Counted from the first letter of the stretch, positions 1 to 8,839 are shown. The stretch is DNA of 33,085 nucleotides from Clostridiaceae bacterium (GCA_022641775.1 JALCDS010000019.1:1-33085), one strand, 5' to 3'. Program-made: numbers and translations. The notes: generated by a model not told the origin, from the sequence alone.

Positions 1-212
1 TAATCTCTATCAATAGCTTTTCTGTCTCTGCTGTAACGCATATTAACAGTATCGTTCATATAGCTTGTTCCAGCTTGATAATGCATTTCGGTTTGAACTT
101 CATTCGGAACATCTAATGCGAAGCCCGCAGAAGCAGAAATACCAAAAAGACAAGAAGCTGACATTGCTACGACAACGCTCTTAATAATCCTTCTGTTTTT
201 AATCATTTTCAT
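1..212 (-). CDS. Exported protein, N-terminal part only (runs off the left edge)
   Basis: Reading the minus strand from an ATG at 212 gives 70 open codons to the window edge. The protein starts MKMIKNRRIIKSVVVAMSAS and continues with a hydrophobic stretch ending near ASAGFA, a standard Sec signal peptide. About 40 mature residues follow, hydrophilic and without a recognisable domain (…VPNEVQTEMHYQ…). A good Shine-Dalgarno (AAAGGTGA, 229-222) lies 9 nt before the ATG, which fixes the start. The gene is divergent from ompH, with a 244-bp spacer. Function cannot be named from this fragment. An envelope role is only suggested by the signal peptide. Confidence 0.7.
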   Translation of the reverse strand, partial: MKMIKNRRIIKSVVVAMSASCLFGISASAGFALDVPNEVQTEMHYQAGTSYMNDTVNMRYSRDRKAIDRD

Positions 213-402
213 CTTATTATTCACCTTTATTTTGTAATTTCAATTTCCATACGATATTCATAAAACATCTAAAAATATAATTTGTCATGGTACATTAAAT
301 TACTTTTACAAAATTTAACAATCATGCTCTCTTCTATTACACAATAACAATTATATTGTATTATTTAAATAGAGTAAAGAATTTAACATTTATTTAGTAT
401 TT

Positions 403-430
403 TTGTAGTACAATATAAATGTAATATACA
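403..430 (+). promoter_or_regulatory. Candidate promoter for ompH
   Basis: TTGTAG (403-408), a 16-nt spacer, then TATACA (425-430), about 26 nt before the ompH start. It is a moderate match to the housekeeping consensus in very AT-rich DNA, so other -10 choices nearby are possible. Confidence 0.35.
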
Positions 431-456
431 TCAAATGGTGTAGAAGGAGAATTAAT

Positions 457-942
457 ATGAACAACAAAATGAAATTAATGGTAGGCTTTACAGCAGTAGT
501 ACTAGGTTTTACAGGTGCAAACTTTGCAAACGCAGCAACAGATTCAGTTGCTGATATTGCTCCTGCTTCTTACAATGTAGCAGTAGTAGATGTACAAAGG
601 GTTGTTGCATCATCTGCACAAGTTGCAGCACTAAAAAAAGATCAAGAAGCTAAAGCAAAAGATTTAATCGCTTTTGTTGAAAAAGCAAGAAAAGATGTAA
701 CAGCAACAACTGATGAAAAGAAAAAAGCCGCATTAGAAGACAAATATAACAAAGAATTAAACACTAAAAAAGCAGCAATCGACAAAACTTACGCTGAAAA
801 ACTTCAAGCTATCGATACATCAATTTCAAGTCAAATTGGAACAATAGCTAAAAACAACGGCTATAACGTAGTTCTAGCAAAAGGTGTTGTACTATTCGGC
901 GGAACTGATATCACTGATACAGTAATTAAAGCTGTAAAATAG
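457..942 (+). CDS. ompH: OmpH/Skp-family periplasmic chaperone
   Basis: 161 aa, the usual length for Skp/OmpH. Residues 1-26 form a Sec signal peptide ending in ANA|ATDS. After a short beta-like segment (YNVAVVDVQRVVASS) comes a Lys/Glu/Ala-rich helical region, about residues 55-125, matching the coiled-coil tentacles that in Skp hold unfolded outer-membrane proteins. The C-terminus (NNGYNVVLAKGVVLFGGTDITD) returns to the beta core, with the family's typical 'VVLFGGxDITD' ending. AGAAGGAG lies 7 nt upstream of the ATG. It is followed by a strong terminator, so it is probably monocistronic. Its presence supports an outer membrane. The family call is secure; client specificity is unknown. Confidence 0.88.
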   Translation: MNNKMKLMVGFTAVVLGFTGANFANAATDSVADIAPASYNVAVVDVQRVVASSAQVAALKKDQEAKAKDLIAFVEKARKDVTATTDEKKKAALEDKYNKELNTKKAAIDKTYAEKLQAIDTSISSQIGTIAKNNGYNVVLAKGVVLFGGTDITDTVIKAVK

Positions 943-963
943 TTTACAAAAATTTAATATAAT

Positions 964-1001
964 AAAAAAAGCTTCTTTGTTCCAACAAAGGGGCTTTTTT
1001 A
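964..1001. terminator. Bidirectional Rho-independent terminator (ompH / dgkA)
   Basis: A run of A, then AGCTTCTTTGTT pairing with AACAAAGGGGCT (G-U pairs allowed) and a run of T. U-tracts exist on both strands. It lies between the ompH stop (942) and the dgkA stop (1002) and can end both convergent transcripts. Confidence 0.85.
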
Positions 1002-1382
1002 TTAACTAAAATATGAAAAAATGGCTGGAACAAAAATTAATAACCCGACACAAACTGCTACAACAGAAACCAGCATAACAGCACCTGCAGATACATCCTT
1101 TGCCATTCCAACAAGCGTTGAATACCTATTATGAAATATTGAATCAAGCGAAAATTCAATTGCAGTATTCAACATTTCAGATGATATAACCATAGCAATT
1201 GTTAAAAGTAAAATACAAAGCTTCGCAATACTTAAATTAAGGGAAATACCGAATGCAAATACTAAGACTCCGCTTAACACATGGATTCTTATATTTCGTT
1301 CAGATTTTAATGCCAAACGCATTCCTTTTCGAGCATTTTTAAATGCATTTTGAAAACCTTTTGCCTTATACTTAGTCATCAT
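1002..1382 (-). CDS. dgkA: Prokaryotic diacylglycerol kinase / undecaprenol kinase
   Basis: 126 aa, the normal size for the small integral-membrane DgkA family, which phosphorylates diacylglycerol or, in many Gram-positives, undecaprenol. Three membrane segments are visible (about 34-52, 54-72 and 95-121). The family signature is present: SSEMLNTAIEFSLD (catalytic/metal Glu) followed by AKDVSAGAVML. The start overlaps the end of ybeY by 11 bp. Two ATG codons are adjacent (1382 and 1379). GAGG sits only 2 nt from the first and 5 nt from the second, so the second is the likelier real start. Last gene of the pgpH-ybeY-dgkA operon. The substrate (DAG or undecaprenol) cannot be decided from sequence. 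Confidence 0.9.
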   Translation of the reverse strand: MMTKYKAKGFQNAFKNARKGMRLALKSERNIRIHVLSGVLVFAFGISLNLSIAKLCILLLTIAMVISSEMLNTAIEFSLDSIFHNRYSTLVGMAKDVSAGAVMLVSVVAVCVGLLIFVPAIFSYFS

Positions 1383-1902
1383 TACCTCGATTTATATTTG
1401 TATTTAAAGACTCAATTGCCCTATTTTGTAAATCAACAACAAAATTATACTCTTCCATAGTTTGATGGTCAAATCCCAACAAGTGCAAAATACCATGACT
1501 AATTAAAAAAACTAACTCGTCATCAAATGTTTTTTCGGCTTTCTCCGCTTCAGTCTTGACACCATCCAAAGATATAAGTATTTCACCCAAATTTATTTCA
1601 CCATCAAAAATAATTCTATCCACAGGTTCAGTATCAGCAAAAATTGCAAAGGTTATAATATCTGCCGCATAGTCTTTACCTCTATAATCTCTATTTATCT
1701 CATGCGTTTTTTCATTGTCACAATACAAAAAATCAAACGAAATCACATCAAAATTCAGTTTATTCAAACATGATTTTGAATATATTTCAGGAATAGAGAG
1801 ATAAAACTCCAATATTATTTTGGCAGATTTAATCAAAGCCTTTTCATCTAAAGTTTTTCCAGAGTAGATATTTTCACTAAAAATATTAATTTCCGGAGTC
1901 AT
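1372..1902 (-). CDS. ybeY: YbeY endoribonuclease (16S rRNA maturation)
   Basis: 176 aa from the chosen start. The C-terminal half carries the zinc-binding signature HGILHLLGFDH (three His, as in all YbeY). The region before it (NRDYRGKDYAADIITFA) matches the conserved 'N..yR..d.pTDVLSFp' block. YbeY acts with ribosomes in 16S rRNA 3'-end processing and quality control. An upstream in-frame ATG at 1914 would add four residues, but the Shine-Dalgarno GAGGG (1912-1908) overlaps that ATG and is 5 nt from the ATG at 1902, so 1902 is preferred. The gene overlaps pgpH upstream and dgkA downstream, indicating translational coupling. This order is also the Bacillus yqfF-yqfG-dgkA order. Confidence 0.92.
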   Translation of the reverse strand: MTPEINIFSENIYSGKTLDEKALIKSAKIILEFYLSIPEIYSKSCLNKLNFDVISFDFLYCDNEKTHEINRDYRGKDYAADIITFAIFADTEPVDRIIFDGEINLGEILISLDGVKTEAEKAEKTFDDELVFLISHGILHLLGFDHQTMEEYNFVVDLQNRAIESLNTNINRGNDD

Positions 1903-4102
1903 TTTTACCCTCATCAGACTTTTTTACATTACCTGATTCAAGTTCATTAATTTTTTTCTCCAAATCTGCATCAAAAACTTTTTTAGGAATGTTTATTTTT
2001 TCTTTTTTAAGCTCTTCCATAACGTTTTCCTGATATTTTATTCTTTCATGACGCATACCTCTTAACATTTTGCTAAAAGTAGATGCAATTGTTTTAATAT
2101 CTTTCAACGTCAACGGACTATCCGAAAGTTGAGTATCGTTCAATCTTTCAACAATAATTCTATCAATTACGGCATCAATTTCATCTGAAGTCGGGTTCTT
2201 CATTGAACGAACAGCGCTTTCAACAGCATCAGCTAACATTAAAATAGCAGTTTCCTTCATATTAGGTTTAGGCCCTGTGTATCTGAATTGTTCCTCATTT
2301 ACATTTTCAGACCCTTCTTCTTGAACAGCTTTGTTATAAAAATAACTTGCCAAACCTTCTCCGTGGTGTTGAAGGATAAAATTATTTATAACAGGTGGAA
2401 GCCCATATTTCTTCGCCAATTCTACACCATCTTTGGTATGTGCAGTAATAACCATCTTGCTCAATCTAGGATTATCAAGATTTGTATGAGGATTACCTAT
2501 TTGGAAATACGATTGGTTTTCAACAAAGAACATCGGCCTTCTCAATTTACCTATATCGTGATACAAAGCACCAACACGAGCCAATACAGGGTCTGCTCCG
2601 ATTGCTTCCGCAGCGGCTTCACACAAACTCGATACCATCAAACTATGATTATATGTACCTTGCGCATCCTTAAACATTTTCTTTAACAACGGTTGATTAG
2701 GATCAGCAAGTTCAGCCAAACCATAAGGTGTAACAATTTTAAATGTATTTTCAAACATTGGCAATGTTCCAAGGGCAATAATAGAACTTATCATACCATT
2801 CAATGCAACATACACAATATTTTTTATTATAAAGAAACTACTTACATCAATCAAACATTTTTCGAGCAAATATATAGCACTGATAAGCATTATACCAACC
2901 AAAGATATATGAACACCGGCTTTCAAAAGGTCAACCCTTTTTGCGTACTGTATTCTAGACATTGAAATAACGCCGAATAAACTCATCATAATAAACGCAG
3001 CCATAAATTGAATATCATATTGGAATCCAATGGTCAAAAGCGCTAATAGCATAGTTGACATAACAAAAGCTACTCGCGGATTTGAAAATATAGAAACTAT
3101 AATAATCAATGCCGGAATAGGCAGAACGTAAGGAGAAGTTCCAACCGGTAAAACTGCAGCAATGGCTGCCGTAGTAAGAGCTAAAACAGAAAATATCACT
3201 AGATGATTTTTTTCAAAAAGTGTCTTTTCAAAGAACTTCATATAAACCAAAAATAACAAGGTGCTTATAAATACCAAAATATAAACGCATGCAAGCCCTT
3301 GCGTATTTAATTCATAAATATTGTAACCTGCTTGACGAAGGGCATCTCTTTTCAATCTTGTAACAGGCTCTCCTTCAAACAAAATTTTATCACCTTTTTG
3401 AAAAACTGTTTCATAAGGTTTAACAGAATTTTGAACATTTTTTCTGGCAATTTCTGTTGCAAAATCATCCACTACCAAATTTGGAACAATAACTTGTTCT
3501 AACATAGCCTTTATAATGGAAACCTGACGACGAGAAACATTAGTCACCATATTGCCCATTATTATTTTATCAATATTATCTTTTTCGTAATCTTTTTCTG
3601 TAATACCTACCTGTAAAATATTATTTAATGTTACGGTAGCTTTATCAAAAACCTCATGTAAACTTGAATCATCGGCATTTAGCAAAAATTCTATAATAAA
3701 ATCTTTTCTAGAATTGTCAGACAAATCAAAAAGAATACTTATTTCTTCCTTTTTAACCGTTGGCATTGCATTTTTTTTACGGATTTGAATAATCGAAGAT
3801 TGCAATGTTTGTAAATTTGTTTTTATAAAATCGTCTTCTGCCGGAGCAAGTATCGGATCTACTTTTTGAGCAACCTCTTTCTTATGTTGTTCTGTTCTTT
3901 GGACATCAACTACCGTTAAAGTTTTTTGAGCAACAATATCACGTTTGCTTATTCCATTTTCAATAATATTTTGAAAAAAGAAATTTTGGGAAGATATTAT
4001 AGCAGTAAGTAATAATGTAAACGCAAAAAATGCCAAAGTTTTTTTAAACTTTATAGACGCACAAAATTCTTTCAAAGAACTTATAAATTCAGTTTTTATC
4101 AT
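1886..4102 (-). CDS. pgpH: 7TMR-HD family phosphodiesterase (PgpH-like, c-di-AMP)
   Basis: 738 aa. One membrane helix (about 22-40) leads to an extracytoplasmic 7TMR-HDED region (about 41-265), then a cluster of six or seven membrane helices (about 270-450) and a cytoplasmic HD domain (about 480-685). The HD motif is intact: NHS at 485-487, HDIGK at 515-519, and HH near 579-580, the metal ligands of HD phosphohydrolases. In Listeria and relatives this architecture hydrolyses c-di-AMP to pApA. That substrate is transferred from the family and not visible here. AGGAAT lies upstream of the ATG. First gene of an operon with ybeY (17-bp overlap from the preferred start) and dgkA. The C-terminal tail is Lys/Glu-rich and probably disordered. 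Confidence 0.9.
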   Translation of the reverse strand: MIKTEFISSLKEFCASIKFKKTLAFFAFTLLLTAIISSQNFFFQNIIENGISKRDIVAQKTLTVVDVQRTEQHKKEVAQKVDPILAPAEDDFIKTNLQTLQSSIIQIRKKNAMPTVKKEEISILFDLSDNSRKDFIIEFLLNADDSSLHEVFDKATVTLNNILQVGITEKDYEKDNIDKIIMGNMVTNVSRRQVSIIKAMLEQVIVPNLVVDDFATEIARKNVQNSVKPYETVFQKGDKILFEGEPVTRLKRDALRQAGYNIYELNTQGLACVYILVFISTLLFLVYMKFFEKTLFEKNHLVIFSVLALTTAAIAAVLPVGTSPYVLPIPALIIIVSIFSNPRVAFVMSTMLLALLTIGFQYDIQFMAAFIMMSLFGVISMSRIQYAKRVDLLKAGVHISLVGIMLISAIYLLEKCLIDVSSFFIIKNIVYVALNGMISSIIALGTLPMFENTFKIVTPYGLAELADPNQPLLKKMFKDAQGTYNHSLMVSSLCEAAAEAIGADPVLARVGALYHDIGKLRRPMFFVENQSYFQIGNPHTNLDNPRLSKMVITAHTKDGVELAKKYGLPPVINNFILQHHGEGLASYFYNKAVQEEGSENVNEEQFRYTGPKPNMKETAILMLADAVESAVRSMKNPTSDEIDAVIDRIIVERLNDTQLSDSPLTLKDIKTIASTFSKMLRGMRHERIKYQENVMEELKKEKINIPKKVFDADLEKKINELESGNVKKSDEGKNDSGN

Positions 4103-4175
4103 ATATAAAATTCCTACTCTATCTTATATATATTCTATACCTTATATAAAATTTTTCAAGTATTTCACTTAGTAT

Positions 4176-4213
4176 AAAAAAGAAGGTGCAACTATTAAAT
4201 AGCCACACCCTCT
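4176..4213 (-). terminator. Rho-independent terminator of hppA
   Basis: On the minus strand AGAGGGTGTGGCTATT pairs with AATAGTTGCACCTTCT (three adjacent G-U pairs plus one more) and is followed directly by TTTTT. It begins about 20 nt after the hppA stop. The other strand has no T-run, so it works only for hppA. Confidence 0.85.
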
Positions 4214-4232
4214 AAAATATTAAGTTATACCG

Positions 4233-6653
4233 TTATTTTTTTACAGGTATTCTCATTGCATAGAATGAACGAATTACGAATATAATCGCAATTACCAAGC
4301 AAACCAAGCCCACATAAGGAGCTATATTTCTGAATGATTCATTGATAGCAATTTCCATTGCCAACAAGCCAAACAAAGTTGTAAACTTGATAATCGGATT
4401 CATTGCAACTGAAGAAGTATCTTTAAACGGATCACCTACAGTATCACCGATAACTGTTGCATCGTGAAGAGGAGTTCCCTTTTCATCCAAATCAACTTCA
4501 ACAATCTTCTTAGCATTATCCCAACATCCGCCGGCATTTGCCATAAATACGGCTTGGAACAAACCAAATGTTGCAATCGCAATCAAATAACTTACAAAGA
4601 ATGAAACAGGCTTGTTATCAACACCGTGAGGAGCTGACAAGAAAGCTAGTGCCAATGCAAATGTAAACAATGCTGTAAAGATATTAATCATACCTTTTTG
4701 AGCATATTGAGTACAAATTTTAACAACATCTTTTGAATTTGCTAAATTTGCGCTCTTTGTAGAGTTATCATCAAGTTTGATGTTTTCTTTAATGTATTCT
4801 GTTGCTGAATAAGCACCGGTTGTAACAGCTTGCATAGATGCACCGCTGAACCAATAAATAACAGCACCACCTGTCAAGAATCCTAACAATGTGTAAGGAT
4901 TTAACAAGTTCAATACAGTTTCAGGTTGAATACCCAATGTACCTTTGATTACCAAAATCAAAGAGAAAATCATTGTTGTAGCCCCAACAACAGCTGTACC
5001 AATCAATACAGGTTTTGAAGTTGCTTTAAATGTATTTCCTGCACCATCATTTTCTTCTAAGTAATGTTTTGCAACGTCAAAGTTTGCATCAAAATCGAAA
5101 TCTTTTTTGATTTCTTCTTTAACGTTAGGTATTTCTTCAATCAATGACAATTCGTAAACTGATTGAGCGTTATCTGTTACAGGACCGTATGAGTCAACTG
5201 CAATAGTAACGGGTCCCATTCCCAAGAAGCCGAATGCTACTAAGCCGAATGCAAATACAGACGGATAAATCATTACGCCACCAGGAATATGTGTGCTTGC
5301 AAGATATGCAACACCCATCAATAAAACGATTACCATACCAATCCAGAAGCCTGAGAAGTTTCCTGAAACCAATCCTGAAAGAATTGTAAGAGAAGCTCCG
5401 CCTTCACGAGAAGCTGTAACAACTTCTTCTGTGTGTTTTGCTTTTGGAGATGTAAATATTTTTGTAAATTCAGGTATCAATGCAGCACCCAAAGTTCCGC
5501 AAGAAATAATTGCAGAAAGGATTAACCACAAATTGCCACCCAAACCTGACAATAACCATTTGCTTACTCCAAAAGTCATAACAATTGAGAATATTGAAGT
5601 AAACCAAACCAAATTAGTTAATGGTTGCTCAAAGTCAAATTTTTCAGCTTTAGCTGCGTAAGCTCTTGTAACAAGTTTATTAATAGCATAAGCCAAAACA
5701 GAAGTTACAATCATCATAAAACGCATTGTGAAAATCCAAGCCAATAAATGAACTTGGTTTATAGGACCTGTTACACCTAACAAAATGAATGAAACCAATG
5801 CAACACCTGTTACACCGTATGTTTCAAAACCATCAGCTGTAGGTCCGATTGAATCGCCGGCATTATCACCAGTACAATCTGCAATAACACCAGGGTTTCT
5901 AGGATCATCTTCTTTGATACCGAATACAATCTTCATCAAATCAGAACCGATATCTGCGATTTTGGTAAAAATACCACCGGCAACACGAAGTGCAGCAGCA
6001 CCAAGTGATTCACCGATTGCAAAACCAATAAAACATGCACCGGCAAGATTGCCAGGTACAAATAATAAAATTGTTAACATCAAAATTAATTCAACTGATA
6101 CTAACAACACACCGATACTCATACCAGCTTGCAAAGGTATATTTAAAATATCCAAAGGATTACCTTTCAAAGCTGCAAAAGCTGTTCTTGCATTAGCAAG
6201 AGTATTCATTCTGATACCAAACCAAGCAACACCGTATGAACCTAAAATACCGATAACAGACCATCCTAAAATGATTGCTACGCTAGACAACGGCATCTTT
6301 TGCAAGTATCCGAAATAAAATGCAATACATAAACCAATCAATACTTCCAAACAAAGTAAGAATTTACCTTGTTGAATAAGGTATGTTTTGCAAGTTTCAA
6401 AAATTGTGTTCCCAACATCACCCATTGATGAGTGAACTTTCAAATTTTTGATTTTTAAGAATTCCACAAATCCAAAAATAAATCCGATTACTGAAATAAC
6501 CATGCCGATAAGCAAGATATTAAAGTTAAAAGGACTAATTGTGTGGATTGATGGAACAACCAAATCTGCTTCACTGGCAAATGCAGGCGAAGCACCTAAA
6601 AGCAATGCAGCAAAAAAGCCTAACAATGCTTTCGGAAAAACTGATTTTCCCAT
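4233..6653 (-). CDS. hppA: Membrane-bound ion-translocating pyrophosphatase
   Basis: 806 aa polytopic enzyme that couples pyrophosphate hydrolysis to H+ or Na+ export. Catalytic loops are intact: DDPRNPGVIADC (249-260), DNAGD (263-267), DNAKK (712-716) and DTVGDPFKD (737-745). At the site that sets potassium dependence, GNTFKA (539-544), there is Lys where K+-dependent enzymes have Ala, predicting a K+-independent enzyme. Two features are unusual: the N-terminus looks like a cleavable signal peptide (…LLLGASPAFASEA), and an acidic, Asp/Glu/Lys-rich insert (about 507-538) lies just before the GNT motif, where many homologues have a shorter loop. GGGAG precedes the ATG. Own promoter and terminator, so monocistronic. 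The transported ion is not settled from sequence. Confidence 0.93.
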   Translation of the reverse strand: MGKSVFPKALLGFFAALLLGASPAFASEADLVVPSIHTISPFNFNILLIGMVISVIGFIFGFVEFLKIKNLKVHSSMGDVGNTIFETCKTYLIQQGKFLLCLEVLIGLCIAFYFGYLQKMPLSSVAIILGWSVIGILGSYGVAWFGIRMNTLANARTAFAALKGNPLDILNIPLQAGMSIGVLLVSVELILMLTILLFVPGNLAGACFIGFAIGESLGAAALRVAGGIFTKIADIGSDLMKIVFGIKEDDPRNPGVIADCTGDNAGDSIGPTADGFETYGVTGVALVSFILLGVTGPINQVHLLAWIFTMRFMMIVTSVLAYAINKLVTRAYAAKAEKFDFEQPLTNLVWFTSIFSIVMTFGVSKWLLSGLGGNLWLILSAIISCGTLGAALIPEFTKIFTSPKAKHTEEVVTASREGGASLTILSGLVSGNFSGFWIGMVIVLLMGVAYLASTHIPGGVMIYPSVFAFGLVAFGFLGMGPVTIAVDSYGPVTDNAQSVYELSLIEEIPNVKEEIKKDFDFDANFDVAKHYLEENDGAGNTFKATSKPVLIGTAVVGATTMIFSLILVIKGTLGIQPETVLNLLNPYTLLGFLTGGAVIYWFSGASMQAVTTGAYSATEYIKENIKLDDNSTKSANLANSKDVVKICTQYAQKGMINIFTALFTFALALAFLSAPHGVDNKPVSFFVSYLIAIATFGLFQAVFMANAGGCWDNAKKIVEVDLDEKGTPLHDATVIGDTVGDPFKDTSSVAMNPIIKFTTLFGLLAMEIAINESFRNIAPYVGLVCLVIAIIFVIRSFYAMRIPVKK

Positions 6654-6688
6654 AATAAAAATCTCCCTTCACATAATAATACCCCCTT

Positions 6689-6717
6689 ATTATAAACCAC
6701 AAAAAAAAATATTACAA
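6689..6717 (-). promoter_or_regulatory. Housekeeping-type promoter of hppA
   Basis: On the minus strand TTGTAA (6717-6712), a 17-nt spacer, then a perfect TATAAT (6694-6689). The predicted start gives a leader of about 30 nt containing the GGGAG ribosome site of hppA. Confidence 0.75.
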
Positions 6718-6750
6718 AAATTTTACAAAATATTATATATTACAACTTCC

Positions 6751-6759
6751 TGCTAAAAT
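6751..6759 (+). promoter_or_regulatory. Extended -10 promoter of metF, likely leaderless
   Basis: TGCTAAAAT is an extended -10 element ending 7 nt before the metF ATG (6767). Transcription should start at or within a base or two of the ATG. No Shine-Dalgarno is present (TTCCTGCTAAAATTATATAT precedes the ATG). There is no convincing -35, as is common for extended -10 promoters. Confidence 0.55.
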
Positions 6760-6766
6760 TATATAT

Positions 6767-7618
6767 ATGAAACTTAAGGATATATACATAAATTCAAATA
6801 AACCGGTAATTTCTTACGAAGTTTTTCCTCCAAAAGAAACCGATAAAATTGACAATTTACTTGAAGAACTGTCCATCCTAAACAAATTCAATCCGGCATT
6901 TGTATCTTTAACCTGTTCTGCAGGTGGAAGCGGAGAAAATAATACAGAAGCAACACTTGAAATATTAAATAAAAAGTGTTCGACACAAATTATGCCACAT
7001 TTAACCTGTATTTGTAATACGAAAGAAAATATTTTAAATAAAATCAATACTTATAAAAATATGGGAATTGAAAATATTCTCGCATTAAGGGGCGACATAC
7101 CTGAAAACATCTCGCTTTGTGCCCAAGATTTTAGATATGCAAATGATTTAACACAATTTTTGAAACAGCATACCGATTTTTCAATAGCTGTTGCAGGATA
7201 TCCGGAAGGACATATTGAAAGCCCAGATATCGATACTGATATTGTGCACTTAAAACAAAAAGTACAATCCGGGGCTGATGCAATTTTTACACAATTGTTT
7301 TTTAGCAACGACAAATTATATTCTTATATTGATAAACTTAAAAACAAAGGTATTTCTATTCCAATAATTCCCGGAATAATGCCAATAATAAGCTATAAAC
7401 AAATTCAAAGGATGACAAAACTTGCAAAAATTACAATTCCACAAAAATTGCAATCAGATATAGAAAAATACAAAGATGATTCTGTTTCAATGAAAGAAAT
7501 GGGAATTGAATTTGCGACAAAGCAATGTATTGATTTGGTTAACAATGGAATAAAAGGGCTACACTTTTTTACATTAGACAAATCTTATTCAACAGCAAAA
7601 ATTTTAAATAATATATAA
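6767..7618 (+). CDS. metF: 5,10-methylenetetrahydrofolate reductase
   Basis: 283 aa, close to E. coli MetF. FAD enzyme that reduces 5,10-methylene-THF to 5-methyl-THF for methionine synthesis. Visible motifs: SYEVFPPKE with the catalytic Glu at 18 (family S(F/Y)E(F/V)FPP), PHLTCICNTKENI, and LRGDIP carrying the flavin-contacting Asp. The TIM-barrel strands continue to PIIPGIMPI and end with GLHFFTLDKS, the normal C-terminal block. No ribosome site; an extended -10 lies immediately upstream, so the mRNA may be leaderless. Followed after 12 bp by deoC, probably on the same transcript. Confidence 0.93.
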   Translation: MKLKDIYINSNKPVISYEVFPPKETDKIDNLLEELSILNKFNPAFVSLTCSAGGSGENNTEATLEILNKKCSTQIMPHLTCICNTKENILNKINTYKNMGIENILALRGDIPENISLCAQDFRYANDLTQFLKQHTDFSIAVAGYPEGHIESPDIDTDIVHLKQKVQSGADAIFTQLFFSNDKLYSYIDKLKNKGISIPIIPGIMPIISYKQIQRMTKLAKITIPQKLQSDIEKYKDDSVSMKEMGIEFATKQCIDLVNNGIKGLHFFTLDKSYSTAKILNNI

Positions 7619-7630
7619 AAGGAGATTAAA

Positions 7631-8287
7631 ATGGAAGATTTAAATAAATATATTGAACATACACTTTTAAAACAAGATGCAACAAAAGACGATTTTATAA
7701 AACTTTTTGATGAAGCAAAAGAATATAAATTTTTAGGAGTTTGTATAAATCCACAATACGTAAAATTCGCAAAAGAATATCTTTCAAATACCAATGTAAA
7801 AATTGTAACAGTAATAGGCTTTCCGCTCGGAGCAAACAAAACAGAAGTTAAAGCCTTTGAAGCTCTATCCGCAATTAAAGACGGCGCCGATGAAGTTGAT
7901 ATGGTTATGAATGTAACTGCAATGAAAAACAAGGATTACAACTACATTATTAATGATATAAAAGAAGTTAAAAAATCTGCAGGCAAACATAATTTAAAAG
8001 TAATTTTAGAAACTGATTTGTTGACAAAAGATGAAATAAAAAAAGCTTGTGAATTAGCAATAGAAGCTGGAGCAGACCTTGTAAAAACATCAACAGGATT
8101 TGTCAAAAATGGTGTCGGGGCAAAAGCTGAAGATGTCAAATTGATGTATGAAACTGTTAAAGCAAATGGACTAAAAGTCAAAGCTTCAGGCGGGATAAGA
8201 AGTCGTGAAGCAGCAATTGAAATGATAAAAGCCGGAGCGACAAGACTCGGTACAAGTTCAGGCGTTAAAATCGTTACAAATTCTTAA
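7631..8287 (+). CDS. deoC: Deoxyribose-phosphate aldolase
   Basis: 218 aa class I aldolase that splits 2-deoxyribose-5-phosphate into glyceraldehyde-3-phosphate and acetaldehyde in deoxynucleoside breakdown. Catalytic residues are present: Schiff-base Lys152 in VKTSTGF, the second Lys184 in VKASGGIRS, and Asp90 in DEVDMVMN. Length matches the short bacterial form. AGGAGATTAAA directly before the ATG gives a strong ribosome site, unlike metF upstream. It is probably cotranscribed with metF, though the two steps are not in one pathway. Confidence 0.94.
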   Translation: MEDLNKYIEHTLLKQDATKDDFIKLFDEAKEYKFLGVCINPQYVKFAKEYLSNTNVKIVTVIGFPLGANKTEVKAFEALSAIKDGADEVDMVMNVTAMKNKDYNYIINDIKEVKKSAGKHNLKVILETDLLTKDEIKKACELAIEAGADLVKTSTGFVKNGVGAKAEDVKLMYETVKANGLKVKASGGIRSREAAIEMIKAGATRLGTSSGVKIVTNS

Positions 8288-8352
8288 AAATTTTACACAT
8301 AATAGCAATTTATTTTTTGTTTTAATTTTATATTTTTGTCAAGGAGGAAATT

Positions 8353-8835
8353 ATGCCTATTCAAAAGATTAATCAAACAAATGAAAATAATTACAGCAAT
8401 TATGAAAAAGCTTTGTACAGCAAAAAAAACTATAACAGAACCGTTGACATTATGAGATTTATTGGCGGTTCCGCACTAACTTATGGCGTACTTGAAACCT
8501 GTGACAAATTTTCATTGACTAAAAAGACAATTGCCTCTACAAAAATGAAAAAGCTTGCACATAGCCATACAAAATATAATGCACTGATTGGAATAGCAGG
8601 CGGTATCGCAACAATATTATTCGGAAAATATCTTGACAAAACAATGAAACCTTTTTATGAAAAAATGTATGACAAAGCCGACCAACTAAATCGCGTTGAT
8701 AAAAAAGCAAAAGAATTGGCAAAAGTATTAACCGAAAAAGAAGACAGAGAAAAACTTCAACAAAAAGATACAAACATAAAAGACGATGAGCCCGTTGACA
8801 AATCTGCAGAAATTTTAAAAGCAATGAAGAATTAA
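8353..8835 (+). CDS. Small protein of unknown function with one or two membrane segments
   Basis: 160 aa, no recognised domain. The N-terminal ~30 residues are polar, Asn/Tyr/Lys-rich and probably disordered (MPIQKINQTNENNYSNYEKA). Two moderately hydrophobic stretches follow, around 35-47 (FIGGSALTYGVL) and 76-90 (ALIGIAGGIATILFG), separated by a Lys-rich loop. The rest (about 95-160) is a charged helix rich in Lys, Asp and Glu. A very strong ribosome site, AAGGAGG, precedes the ATG. It lies 49 bp upstream of flhB on the same strand, so a link to the export apparatus is possible but unproven. Confidence 0.75.
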   Translation: MPIQKINQTNENNYSNYEKALYSKKNYNRTVDIMRFIGGSALTYGVLETCDKFSLTKKTIASTKMKKLAHSHTKYNALIGIAGGIATILFGKYLDKTMKPFYEKMYDKADQLNRVDKKAKELAKVLTEKEDREKLQQKDTNIKDDEPVDKSAEILKAMKN

Positions 8836-8839
8836 TGAA

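Noticed and set aside
2288-2965. Plus-strand frames opposite pgpH
   Set aside because: Antisense to conserved coding sequence, Tyr/His/Ile-rich nonsense composition, no start signals.
5293-6318. Two long plus-strand frames opposite hppA
   Set aside because: They lie wholly antisense to a conserved enzyme, with no ribosome site and no family features; shadow frames of biased codon use.
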